Source: CAZCPB01 sp044223975
GTDB taxonomy: Bacteria > Planctomycetota > Phycisphaerae > Phycisphaerales > UBA1924
Direction: 5' to 3'
DNA: 64,000 nucleotides
NCBI GenBank assembly: GCA_044223975.1
Contig: JBGALI010000006.1
Location: 152,913 to 216,912, forward strand
Each line of letters opens with the position of its first letter. Position 1 is the stretch's first letter. The notes below the pieces were generated by a model. The model was not told the DNA's origin and ran no database searches. It saw nothing but the letters and a program-made list of their open reading frames with translations. The translations under genes were made by a program, and so were the position numbers. Below are positions 8,533-15,975 of this stretch, in pieces.

Positions 8533-8798
8533 TCCCCCGTTCGATTCGGAGCCGACCGCGACGGACGCGTGACCCCAGATCGGGTTCCACGCCGAGGCGC
8601 GGTCATGGGCCTTGCCGCATGCGGCAAGTTGGAAGGTCCAGCTCCGGCCCGCGCGGCCTTTCGCGTGGGCACCCGTGCCGCGGACCCGCTGGAATCTGGC
8701 TTCGGCCAGCCCATCGGACCGCGACGAAGCGTGTCCGATCGGAGAACCGCCGGCCCTGCGCCGGCTCAGCAGCGGAGACCCTGAACCCAATCGTCCAC
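8533..8798 (+). other. Gene-free structured region upstream of tRNA-Gln, possible ncRNA or leader
   Basis: No convincing protein is encoded in this 266-base stretch. It holds several hairpins: a perfect 18-base palindrome at 8611-8628, a stem CTGGC-TTCG-GCCAG at 8696-8709 with a cUUCGg tetraloop, a 7-bp stem 8713-8719/8733-8739, and a 5-bp stem 8749-8753/8761-8765. With the promoter-like boxes just before it, a structured transcript ending at or processed from the tRNA is plausible. I do not find the conserved cores of RNase P RNA, SRP RNA or tmRNA. Confidence 0.35.
8611..8628. repeat. Perfect 18-base palindrome
   Basis: CTTGCCGCATGCGGCAAG reads identically on both strands. It could be a dimeric regulator site or the tip of an RNA stem. 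No second copy was noticed in the window. Confidence 0.6.
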
Positions 8799-8869
8799 TG
8801 GTCGATGGTGTAACGGTAGCACAGCAGGTTTTGGTCCTGTTAGTCCAGGTTCGAATCCTGGTCGACCAG
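8799..8869 (+). tRNA. tRNA-Gln (anticodon TTG)
   Basis: The 71-base sequence folds as a cloverleaf. The acceptor arm TGGTCGA (8799-8805) pairs with TCGACCA (8862-8868), followed by discriminator G. The anticodon stem CAGG/CCTG encloses the seven-base loop TTTTGGT with anticodon TTG. The T arm contains GGTTCGAATCC. The CCA end is not encoded. UUG reads CAA and, by wobble, CAG. Confidence 0.95.
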
Positions 8870-8899
8870 CTTTCTCTTCGGCTGGCGGCGGGGAGAAGA

Positions 8900-8993
8900 G
8901 GTCCTCAGTCCTCAAGTCCTGAGTACTCGGTCGAGCGACGGCAAGGGCCATCGCCTCCGGCGACTTGGGCCCGAGGACCGAGGACTGAGGACC
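8900..8993. repeat. Long inverted repeat made of short repeated words
   Basis: GGTCCTCAGTCCTC (8900-8913) is perfectly complementary to GAGGACTGAGGACC (8980-8993). The surrounding sequence repeats the words GTCCT/AGGAC and GGACC several times up to about 9018. It lies in the 187-base gap between tRNA-Gln and glmU. The form resembles the inverted repeats at 11718-11814 and 41801-41920. Confidence 0.75.
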
Positions 8994-9056
8994 CCTGGAC
9001 CTTTGGACTCTGGACCTCGGCCCAACGCCATCCCTCCCCGCGATACGCCCACCCCT

Positions 9057-9857
9057 ATGCCCCACGCCCACTCTCCATCTCCTTCCGCCATCATCCTCGC
9101 CGCGGGCAAGGGCACGCGGATGAAGTCCGACCTGCCCAAGGTCGTTCACCCCGTGGGCGGCAAGCCCATGGTGTGCGCGGTGGTCGATGCCTGCCGCGCG
9201 GCGGGGTGCCGCCGCATCGTCGTGGTGGTGGGGTACAAGCAGGAACTGGTGCGCGAGGCGTTGTCGGGGCACGACAACATCGAGTTCGCGGTGCAGGACG
9301 AGCAACTGGGGACCGGGCACGCGGTGATGATGGCCGCGCCCTTGTTCCAGGGCGCCGTCGGCGAGGTGTTCGTGTTGGCCGGCGATGGCCCGCTTATCCG
9401 CGAGAAGACGCTCCGCACCGTGCTCGACACGCACCGCGCGGCGGGCGCCTCGTGCACGCTGGCGACGAGCGTCATCGACGATCCCGCGGGCTACGGGCGC
9501 ATCACGCGCGATGCCAAAGGCCGGTTCCTGGCGATCGTCGAGCACAAGAACTGCACGCCCGAGCAGCTCAAGATCCGCGAAGTGAACCCCAGCTACTACT
9601 GCTTCGACACCGGCGAGCTGTTCGAGTCGCTCAAGCGCGTCGGACGCAACCCGGTCAGCAACGAGTACTACATCACCGACGTGCCCGAGCTGCTCCTGAA
9701 GGCGGGCCGGCGCGTCGAGGTGCTCCCCGCGGTGCCGCCGGAGGATGTGCTCTCGATCAATACGCTCGAAGACCTGGCCAAAGTGGACGCGATCTTCCGT
9801 TCGCGCTCGGGGCGCCCCGCGCCCTCCGGCGCACACACCCCGGGGAGGACGGCATGA
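9057..9857 (+). CDS. glmU: GlmU-type N-acetylglucosamine-1-phosphate uridylyltransferase, single domain
   Basis: The 266-residue protein matches the N-terminal pyrophosphorylase half of GlmU: ILAAGKGTRMKSDLPKVVHP (12-31) is the nucleotide-binding loop, followed by a GTGHAV region and an AGDGPL metal site. The usual GlmU is about 450 residues with a left-handed beta-helix acetyltransferase half. Here the frame ends before any hexapeptide repeat, so UDP-GlcNAc synthesis would need a separate acetyltransferase. The ATG at 9057 gives the family start. The preceding 54 bases encode nothing conserved. The stop overlaps the prs start (ATGA), linking UDP-sugar and PRPP synthesis in one transcript. 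Another NDP-sugar specificity is possible. Confidence 0.85.
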   Translation: MPHAHSPSPSAIILAAGKGTRMKSDLPKVVHPVGGKPMVCAVVDACRAAGCRRIVVVVGYKQELVREALSGHDNIEFAVQDEQLGTGHAVMMAAPLFQGAVGEVFVLAGDGPLIREKTLRTVLDTHRAAGASCTLATSVIDDPAGYGRITRDAKGRFLAIVEHKNCTPEQLKIREVNPSYYCFDTGELFESLKRVGRNPVSNEYYITDVPELLLKAGRRVEVLPAVPPEDVLSINTLEDLAKVDAIFRSRSGRPAPSGAHTPGRTA

Positions 9858-10840
9858 CCGCGAACGCCAACGGGTACTCACTGCAGATATTCGCGGGCAA
9901 GACCTCGACCACCCTGGCCGAGAAGGTCTGCTCGCACCTGAAGATCGAGCTGGGGCAGGCGCGCACCACCGTCTTCCCCGACGGCGAGGTGATCGTCAAG
10001 CTCGAGGAGGATGTGCGCGGGCGCGACTGCTACGTCATCCTCTCGACGTGCGAGCCCGTCAACGACAGCCTGATGGAGCTGCTGGTCTATATCGACTGTC
10101 TCAGGCGCGCCAGCGCCGCCCGCGTGACCGTCGTCATCCCGTACTTCGGCTACGGGCGCCAGGACCGCAAGGACGAGGGGCGAGTTCCGATCACGGCCAA
10201 GCTGGTCGCCAACCTGATCACGGCCGCCGGCGCCAACCGCGTGCTGGCGCTCGACCTTCACGCCGCGCAGATCCAGGGCTTCTTCGACCTGCCCGTCGAT
10301 CACCTCTCGGCCACTCCGGTGTTCGTCGAGTACTTCAAGCGCGAGCGCGAGCGGATGCCCAACCTCTGCGTCGTCAGCCCGGACGTGGGCAACGTCAAGG
10401 TCTCCGAGGGCATCGCCAACCTGCTCGGCGGCGAGCTGGCGATCATCAACAAGCGGCGGGTCTCGGGGTCGAAGGTCACGATCGGCAACCTCATCGGCAA
10501 CGTCGAGGGCAAGACGGTCCTGATGTTCGACGACATGATCTCGACCGCGGGCACGGTCTGCGAGGCCGCGTCGCTGCTGGCCGAGAAGGGCGCCAAGCAG
10601 ATCATCGCCGCGGCAACGCACCCGGTGCTCGTCGGCCCCGCCATCGAGCGCCTCGCGGCAAGCCCGATCAGCAAGATCGTGGTGTGCGACACCATCCCGA
10701 TCAAGGAACGCTGCGACCCGATCCGTCACAAGCTCGTCGAGCTGAGCGTCAGCAAGCTCCTGGGCGACGCCATCTTCCGCATCCACAACAACCAGTCGGT
10801 GTCGGCGCTCTTCCGCGACACCGCGGGGACCAAGAGGTAG
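9854..10840 (+). CDS. prs: Ribose-phosphate pyrophosphokinase
   Basis: Prs makes PRPP from ribose 5-phosphate and ATP for nucleotide, His and Trp synthesis. The 328-residue sequence has PYFGYGRQDRK (96-106), the flexible-loop region, DLHAAQIQGFF (134-144) and the PRPP-binding loop FDDMISTAGT (225-234), all typical of class I enzymes. The ATG at 9854 overlaps the glmU stop by four bases, a conserved glmU-prs arrangement also known in Firmicutes. Much longer upstream in-frame extension exists but runs through glmU and the tRNA and is not coding. Confidence 0.97.
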   Translation: MTANANGYSLQIFAGKTSTTLAEKVCSHLKIELGQARTTVFPDGEVIVKLEEDVRGRDCYVILSTCEPVNDSLMELLVYIDCLRRASAARVTVVIPYFGYGRQDRKDEGRVPITAKLVANLITAAGANRVLALDLHAAQIQGFFDLPVDHLSATPVFVEYFKRERERMPNLCVVSPDVGNVKVSEGIANLLGGELAIINKRRVSGSKVTIGNLIGNVEGKTVLMFDDMISTAGTVCEAASLLAEKGAKQIIAAATHPVLVGPAIERLAASPISKIVVCDTIPIKERCDPIRHKLVELSVSKLLGDAIFRIHNNQSVSALFRDTAGTKR

Positions 10841-10913
10841 AACCGATCACGCCCGTCCGCACCGAACCAGAACCCAGAACTTCACACGAAGCACCTAGCA
10901 CGAGGATCACGCC

Positions 10914-11699
10914 ATGAACGAGAAGTCATTCACCCTCCAGGCCACCAAGCGCGAGCGCATCGGCACCCGCTACAACAACCGCGTCCGCGAGGCCGGCGGT
11001 CTGCCCGCCGTCGTCTACGGGCGCGGCGCCGAGCCCGTCGCGGTCACGATCGACGCCAAGGAGGCCGGGCGGCACATCCACAAGGGCGAGAAGATCTTCC
11101 GCCTCACGCTCCCGGGTGTGATGGACAACCAGACCGTCCTGCTCAAGGACCTGCAGTTCGACCACCTGGGCTCGAACATCGTCCACGCCGACTTTGCCCG
11201 CGTCGCCCTGACCGACCGCATCCGCACCAAGGTGCCGGTGCACCTCATCGGCGAGGCCGTGGGCCTCAAGCAGGCCGGCGCCATCCTCATGCACCCGGTC
11301 TCCGAGGTCGAGGTCGAGTGCGTGGTGACCGAGCTCCCTGACTTCCTCGAGGTGAACATCGCCGAGCTCGACGTGGGCAAGGCCATCACCGCCGGCGACG
11401 TCAAGCTGCCGACCGCGGGCATGAAGATGATCACCGACAAGCACGCCATGGTCGCCCAGATCGTCATCCAGCAGGAGCTCGTCGTCGAGGAGGCCGCCAC
11501 GGTCGACTCCACCGCCGGCGAGCCCGAGGTCCTCACCGCCAAGAAGCCCGCCGAGGGCGAAGAGGGCGCGGCCGCGGGCGCCAAGCCGGGCGCGAAGCCG
11601 GCCGCGGGCGCCGCACCGGCCAAGGGCGCTGCCCCGGCCGCCGGCGCCAAGCCTGCCGCGGGCGCGAAGCCCGCCGCGGGCGGCGACAAGAAGAAGTGA
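10914..11699 (+). CDS. rplY: 50S ribosomal protein L25/CTC with long low-complexity tail
   Basis: This 261-residue protein is the two-domain (CTC/TL5) form of L25. The N-terminal 5S-rRNA-binding domain covers about residues 1-95 (VYGRGAEPVAV, LLKDLQFDHLG) and the beta-rich TL5 domain about 96-185. From about 190 to the end the sequence is an Ala/Gly/Lys/Pro tail with repeated AGAKPAAG units and a KKK end. Such a tail is basic and probably disordered. Gene order prs-rplY-pth is common in bacteria. The start at 10914 follows CACGAGGATCACGCC, with a GAGG element ten bases upstream. Confidence 0.95.
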   Translation: MNEKSFTLQATKRERIGTRYNNRVREAGGLPAVVYGRGAEPVAVTIDAKEAGRHIHKGEKIFRLTLPGVMDNQTVLLKDLQFDHLGSNIVHADFARVALTDRIRTKVPVHLIGEAVGLKQAGAILMHPVSEVEVECVVTELPDFLEVNIAELDVGKAITAGDVKLPTAGMKMITDKHAMVAQIVIQQELVVEEAATVDSTAGEPEVLTAKKPAEGEEGAAAGAKPGAKPAAGAAPAKGAAPAAGAKPAAGAKPAAGGDKKK

Positions 11700-11717
11700 T
11701 CGGGGAGAAGTGACACA

Positions 11718-11814
11718 GTGACGGAGTGACGAGGTGACGGAGTGTTCGGAAATGACGGCGGCGACGCGAGTGGTGCTCCCACTTCGTCACCACGTCACTT
11801 CGTCACTCCGTCAC
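11718..11814. repeat. Long inverted repeat in the rplY-pth gap
   Basis: GTGACGGAGTGACGA (11718-11732) is perfectly complementary to TCGTCACTCCGTCAC (11800-11814), and both arms continue as near-repeats of GTGAC/GTCAC. It would fold just ahead of the pth start at 11829, whose ribosome-binding region follows the right arm. It might act as a terminator-like or translation-limiting structure, or be a small mobile repeat. Confidence 0.8.
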
Positions 11815-11828
11815 TTCCTCCCGGAGCC

Positions 11829-12500
11829 ATGAAACTGTTCTTTGGGCTTGGAAACCCCGACCCGCAGTACACCAGGACGCGGCACAACGCCGGGTTCATG
11901 GTGGTCGATCGCCTGATCGAGCGGTTCGCCAAGGGCAAGACGCCCAAGGGCAGCTTCAAGGCGATCGCGGTGGAAGCGACCATCGGCCAGGAGAAGTGCC
12001 TGTTCCTCAAGCCCACGACCTACATGAACCGGTCGGGGCAGTCCGTCGGCGAGGCGGTCAACTTCTACAAGGTTGACTCCGCGCGCGATGTGCTCGTGAT
12101 CACCGACGACATCGCGCTGCCCGTGGGCGCGGTCCGGCTCCGTCCCGCCGGCGGGTCGGGAGGTCACAACGGGCTTGAGGATATTCGCCGGGCTCTCGGC
12201 GGCGACGACTGGCCGCGCCTGCGGCTGGGCGTGGGTGCCAAGCCCTCGTTCATGGACCAGGCCGACTACGTCCTGAGCCGCTTCACGGCCGACGAATCGC
12301 TGCCGATGGAAGCCGCGATCGCCAAGTCCGCGCAGGCGTGCGAGGTCTTCGCGGCCAAGGGTCTCGACGCCGCGATGAATTTCGCCAACGCTCCGCCACC
12401 GGACCCCAACCGTCCCAAGCGTCCCCGGCCCCCGGACCTGCCGGAGCGAGGGAGCAAACCCCAGGGTGAGGGGCCTCCGAAACCGGACTCACCGCCCTGA
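11829..12500 (+). CDS. pth: Peptidyl-tRNA hydrolase
   Basis: Pth releases peptides from tRNAs that drop off ribosomes. Catalytic residues fall where expected for the E. coli enzyme: Asn9 and His19 in GLGNPDPQYTRTRHNAGF, Asn67 in KPTTYMNRSG and Asp93 in VITDDIALPVG. GGSGGHNGL follows. The protein is 223 residues, about 30 longer than usual because of a Pro/Arg/Lys-rich C-terminal tail after residue 180. The ATG at 11829 was chosen because it begins the MKLFFGLGNP core. The gene lies between rplY and rpsF in a translation-gene run. Confidence 0.96.
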   Translation: MKLFFGLGNPDPQYTRTRHNAGFMVVDRLIERFAKGKTPKGSFKAIAVEATIGQEKCLFLKPTTYMNRSGQSVGEAVNFYKVDSARDVLVITDDIALPVGAVRLRPAGGSGGHNGLEDIRRALGGDDWPRLRLGVGAKPSFMDQADYVLSRFTADESLPMEAAIAKSAQACEVFAAKGLDAAMNFANAPPPDPNRPKRPRPPDLPERGSKPQGEGPPKPDSPP

Positions 12501-12597
12501 CCCCGATTCGACCGGCACCGATTTCAATGTTCGAACCACCCAGTTTCAAACGAGCCAGCCTCCAAGAGCCAGACTCACGCACAGAAGGAATCCGACC

Positions 12598-13038
12598 ATG
12601 ACTCAGCAGCGTCACTACTACTACGAAGGCATGTTCCTCTTCGGCCAGGCCGCCGTCGCCGACCTCGGCGGCGCGGTCGAGCACGTCAAGGAAATCCTCG
12701 CCCGCGGCCACGCCGAGATCGTCGCCCTCCGCAAGTGGGACGAGCGGCGCCTCGCCTACGAGATCGGCGGCCAGAAGCGCGGCCTGTACGTGCTCGCGTA
12801 CTTCAAGGCCCCCAACGACCAGCTCGCGCACATCGAGCGTGACTGCAACCTCTCGGAGAAGATCATCCGCGCCATGATCCTCCGCGCCGATCACCTCTCG
12901 GTCGAGGAGATGCAGGCCGCCGACGGCCGCAAGGAGCTCGAGACCGAGATCAAGCTCCGCGCCGAGCGCCCCGCGCCCGTCGCCACCGCCGCGGCACCCG
13001 CCGCCGACGCGCCCGCGCCGGCCCCGACCGAGGCCTGA
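12598..13038 (+). CDS. rpsF: 30S ribosomal protein S6
   Basis: The 146-residue product has the S6 fold signature: YYEGMFLFG at the start, LRKWDERRLAYEIGGQKRG in the middle and ILRADHL near residue 95. It binds the central domain of 16S rRNA, normally with S18. An Ala/Pro-rich tail (about 120-146) extends beyond the usual 95-135 residues. The start at 12598 is preceded by AGAAGGAATCCGACC, a good ribosome-binding site. ssb follows after 239 bases, but rpsR, the usual S18 neighbour, is absent. Confidence 0.95.
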   Translation: MTQQRHYYYEGMFLFGQAAVADLGGAVEHVKEILARGHAEIVALRKWDERRLAYEIGGQKRGLYVLAYFKAPNDQLAHIERDCNLSEKIIRAMILRADHLSVEEMQAADGRKELETEIKLRAERPAPVATAAAPAADAPAPAPTEA

Positions 13039-13277
13039 TCGCCGCCGCGCGAACACGCGCCGCAGGGCGCGCCCGACAAGCCTGCACCACGCGGGCGCAT
13101 CGGGCGTGCCCGTGCGCGCCCCGTGCATCCCCATGTGCTCGCCTGCGGTGGGCGAGCGCGTGCCATGCCCCAAACCCCTGCAATTCAGGGGGTCTGCGGC
13201 GACCGTTGATTCGGTGTATGATCGGGGGATAGCGCGGGGCTCATTCCATCAACTCCCCGCGCGGAAGGAGAACGCAC

Positions 13278-13739
13278 ATGGCTGGGAACTTCAACAAGGT
13301 CATCCTGCTCGGCAACCTGACGCGCGACATCGAGCTGCGCCACACCGCGGGCAACAACGCGGTCGCCAACTTCGGCATCGCCGTCAACCGGACGTGGAAA
13401 ACCCCCGAGGGCGAGAAGCGCGAGGAAGTCACGTTCGTCGATTGCGAGGCCTGGGGCCGCACGGGCGAGGTGATGAGCCAGTACCTCAAGAAGGGCCGCC
13501 CCGTCTTCATCGAGGGCCGCCTCAAGCTCGACACATGGGAAGACAAGGAAACGCACAAGAAGCAGTCCAAGCTTCGCGTGGTGGTCGAGAGCTTCCAGTT
13601 CGTCGACAGCAAGCAGGACGGCGACGGCGGTGGTGGGGGAGGCGGGTACCGCAGCGGCGGTGCGCCCTCGGGCCGCGGCGCTCCCGTTGGGGCATCCTCG
13701 GCTCCGGAGACAATCGAGGACAAGGACATTCCGTTCTGA
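13278..13739 (+). CDS. ssb: Single-stranded DNA-binding protein
   Basis: This 153-residue SSB has an OB fold (about 1-108: NKVILLGNLTRDIELRHT, FVDCEAWGRTGEVMSQYLKK, VFIEGRLKLDTWED). A Gly-rich linker with seven consecutive glycines follows, and the acidic tip DKDIPF recruits replication and repair partners. It acts as a tetramer on single-stranded DNA. GGAAGG lies eleven bases before the ATG. It follows rpsF as in many bacteria, but with a longer gap (239 bases) that may contain its own promoter. A 9-base gap links it to the next gene. Confidence 0.97.
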   Translation: MAGNFNKVILLGNLTRDIELRHTAGNNAVANFGIAVNRTWKTPEGEKREEVTFVDCEAWGRTGEVMSQYLKKGRPVFIEGRLKLDTWEDKETHKKQSKLRVVVESFQFVDSKQDGDGGGGGGGYRSGGAPSGRGAPVGASSAPETIEDKDIPF

Positions 13740-13748
13740 TGCGCGGCA

Positions 13749-14204
13749 ATGGAACCTGAACGCACGCCACGCTGGGCGATGCGCACCATCGTCGGGCTGA
13801 TCGCCCTCGCGGTGATTGCTGCGCTCGCGGTGGCGGTCTACCCGTCGATCCCCGGCACGTTCTGGCGCGATGCCGGCGGTGTCGCGCACGGCACGGGGCG
13901 GTGCGTGTACCGCTACCGGTCCGGACAGGTGCAGCTCGTCGAGGACTACCGGCGCGGCAAACAGACCCGAAGCGAGTGGTACAGGCCCGACGGGACGGTC
14001 GTCGCGACCACAGATTGGGTCGACGGGAGCGGCGTGGGCTATTACCTGCGTGACGACGGCTCGATCCGCAACCGCAAGACGTACGTGCGCGGGGTAGCGG
14101 AGGGCCCGGCGACATACTACGACGAGGTGGGGCGCATCGTCGGCGAGGCTGTTTTCAAGGACGGATCGAGGATTTCAGGGTACCAGCCCCCGCCCGGCCA
14201 GTGA
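13749..14204 (+). CDS. Membrane-anchored MORN/YwqK-like repeat protein
   Basis: The 151-residue product has one N-terminal membrane span (about 13-31, IVGLIALAVIAALAVAV). After it come short beta-repeat units of the type GxxxxYxxGxxxxxExYxxGxxxxxWYxxDG, as in MORN or YwqK-like domains, for example RYRSGQVQLVEDYRRGKQTR and WYRPDGTVV. Such repeats form beta-hairpin sheets with varied binding roles. I cannot assign a partner. It starts nine bases after ssb and precedes rplI, taking the slot where rpsR (S18) normally lies, and has no clear ribosome-binding site, which suggests coupling to ssb. Confidence 0.75.
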   Translation: MEPERTPRWAMRTIVGLIALAVIAALAVAVYPSIPGTFWRDAGGVAHGTGRCVYRYRSGQVQLVEDYRRGKQTRSEWYRPDGTVVATTDWVDGSGVGYYLRDDGSIRNRKTYVRGVAEGPATYYDEVGRIVGEAVFKDGSRISGYQPPPGQ

Positions 14205-14312
14205 TTGCGGCCTACACTCCCGACCCCGTTGGGGCCGTTCCGGCATGTGCCGCGTGCGGCTCCTAACTTCCCGGCCCCGGGCGATAGCCCGAGCGCGCCA
14301 GAAAGGACAGCC

Positions 14313-15089
14313 ATGGCCCGCAACGTCAAATTGCTTCTTACGGACAACGTCGAGAGCCTCGGCATCGTCGGCGACGTGGTCAACGTGCGCACCGGCTACG
14401 CCCGCAACTTCCTGATGCCCCGCAACCTCGCGACCCAGCCCAGCGAGGAGAAGATCAAGGCCCTTTCGGCCAAGCGTGCCGACGCCGAGAAGATGCTCGC
14501 CGAGCTGCGCAAGCAGCGCGAGGAGACGGCCGGCAAGCTCCAGGGCGTCGAGGTCACGCTCATCCGGGCCTGCAACGACCAGGGCCACCTGTACGCCAGC
14601 ATCACGCAGCAGGACGTGGCCGCCGCGCTGGTCGCCCTGGGCCACCTCGTCAAGCCGCGTGACGTCCGAATCAGCCAGGTCATGAAGCGCGTCGACAACT
14701 ACGACGTGCACGTGAAGCTCGACAGCGACCTCGACTCGGTGATCAAGGTCCACGTCAACGCCGACCGCAAGCTCGACCTCGACCGCCACCACGAAGAGGC
14801 AGCGCCGGCCGACGCCCAAGGCAAGGGCGACCGGGGCGGGGATAAGGCCGCCGCCGAGAAGCCCGCCGACGCGGGCGCCGAAGCCGCGGAGGCCAAGCCC
14901 GAGAAGAAGGAAAAGAAGCCCAAGGCCGACCGCCCCGACAAGGGCGAGAAGTCCGACAAGGCGGCCGAGCACAAGGAGGCGCCCGCCAAGGGCTCGTTCT
15001 CCAAGCCCTCGTCGAAGCCCGACATGCCCGCCCCGCGTCCCGAGCGTCCCAAGCGCGACCGGGACGACAAGGGCAAGGGCAAGCACTGA
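14313..15089 (+). CDS. rplI: 50S ribosomal protein L9 with Lys/Glu/Pro-rich extension
   Basis: L9 bridges the L1 stalk and neighbouring ribosomes through a long helix. The N-terminal domain motif VVNVRTGYARNFLMPRNLAT and the C-terminal domain (to about residue 155) are recognisable. A further 100 residues, rich in Lys, Glu, Asp, Ala and Pro, extend the protein to 258 residues against a usual 148. AAAGGAC lies just ahead of the ATG at 14313. Rho-independent termination follows at 15124-15152, so this is the end of the ribosomal transcript. Confidence 0.95.
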   Translation: MARNVKLLLTDNVESLGIVGDVVNVRTGYARNFLMPRNLATQPSEEKIKALSAKRADAEKMLAELRKQREETAGKLQGVEVTLIRACNDQGHLYASITQQDVAAALVALGHLVKPRDVRISQVMKRVDNYDVHVKLDSDLDSVIKVHVNADRKLDLDRHHEEAAPADAQGKGDRGGDKAAAEKPADAGAEAAEAKPEKKEKKPKADRPDKGEKSDKAAEHKEAPAKGSFSKPSSKPDMPAPRPERPKRDRDDKGKGKH

Positions 15090-15123
15090 GCCGGGATTCA
15101 GGATTCAGCACGATGAACACAAG

Positions 15124-15152
15124 AGCCCCGGTCATCACGACCGGGGCCTTTT
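15124..15152 (+). terminator. Rho-independent terminator after rplI
   Basis: GCCCCGGTC (15124-15132) pairs with GACCGGGGC (15138-15146) around a five-base loop and is followed by CTTTTT. It lies 35 bases after the rplI stop and precedes a convergent gene. Confidence 0.92.
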
Positions 15153-15182
15153 TCGTGAGCCGCGCCGGGTTGGGGGACGACG

Positions 15183-15929
15183 CTACGGGCTCTTGGTGCT
15201 GATCGGGCGGTCGAATTCCTTCACGACCTTGGGCCCCAGGCCGAAGCTCTTGATGTCGACGCCGGCCGAGGGAGCAAAGAACAGCACCAGCTTCTGGTCC
15301 GAGCGGCTGATCGTGGGCAGCACGCCCTCCTTCTCGAGCTCTTTCAGCGAACGGATGGGCCCAGCGATGGTGTAGCGGAGCAGGACCTTGCGGTCGTCCT
15401 CGTAGTAGTAGCCGATCGCCTCGAAGACCTGGCCGTCGGACGAGGTCAGGCGCGGCGGCTGATCTCGATCGGCGTTGTCGATGCTCTTGGCCGCGAGGCT
15501 GAGGGGCTTTCCTTTCGACACGTCCACCTGAAGCAGTGTGGTACGCTCGGGGACCTGCAACTGCGAGACGCGAAGTTCGGCGGGGATGTCGCGAGTGTTC
15601 TTGAGGGCACCGGGCTCGTAGCGGCCCGTGCCGTTCACGAGGCGCTTGCCGGCGATCTCCAGGTCCTTCCCCTGCGTGCCGTCCTGGACGACCGCGCCGA
15701 AAGGAAGGCGGTCGGAAAGGGTCATGCCCAGCTTCCCGAAGGCCTCCGGCCCCGCAGGAGACTGGGTCGGCTGCTCGATCACGGGGATTGCAGTCCGATG
15801 CGGCCCAATGCCGAGTGCCGATCCGGCGGTCAGGGGGATGAACAGAAAGGCCACCACGACCGGGTTGATCCGCCGCGGAAACTCCCGGACGAACGCGGCA
15901 CCGATGCGGGGCGGGACGCAAGGCGCCAT
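15183..15929 (-). CDS. Exported or anchored protein duplicating the last domain of the CvpA-like neighbour
   Basis: This 248-residue protein has an N-terminal hydrophobic segment (about 22-38, NPVVVAFLFIPLTAGSALG) and then a domain that aligns without gaps over 182 residues with the C-terminal part of the next gene. I counted about 112 identities (near 60 percent). Shared blocks include LVNGTGRYE, DGQVFEAIGYYYED and the DQKL-to-FAPS region. The start is the ATG at 15929, supported by GGAGGT seven bases upstream. An ATG at 16007 would overlap the upstream gene. I know no named family. The duplication and co-orientation suggest partners in one envelope structure. It ends convergently facing the rplI terminator. 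Confidence 0.8.
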   Translation of the reverse strand: MAPCVPPRIGAAFVREFPRRINPVVVAFLFIPLTAGSALGIGPHRTAIPVIEQPTQSPAGPEAFGKLGMTLSDRLPFGAVVQDGTQGKDLEIAGKRLVNGTGRYEPGALKNTRDIPAELRVSQLQVPERTTLLQVDVSKGKPLSLAAKSIDNADRDQPPRLTSSDGQVFEAIGYYYEDDRKVLLRYTIAGPIRSLKELEKEGVLPTISRSDQKLVLFFAPSAGVDIKSFGLGPKVVKEFDRPISTKSP

Positions 15930-15975
15930 CGGTGACCTCCGTGCATGGGTGCGGGTGGCACCCGAACGATGACCG

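Noticed and set aside
8533..8798. RNase P RNA, SRP RNA or tmRNA
   Set aside because: I looked for the conserved cores of each and found none, so only a generic structured region is reported.
13106..13277. Possible start of a longer protein ahead of ssb
   Set aside because: The frame is in a different phase from ssb, has no motif, and encodes Pro/Cys/Arg-rich sequence. It is more likely a leader with its own promoter.
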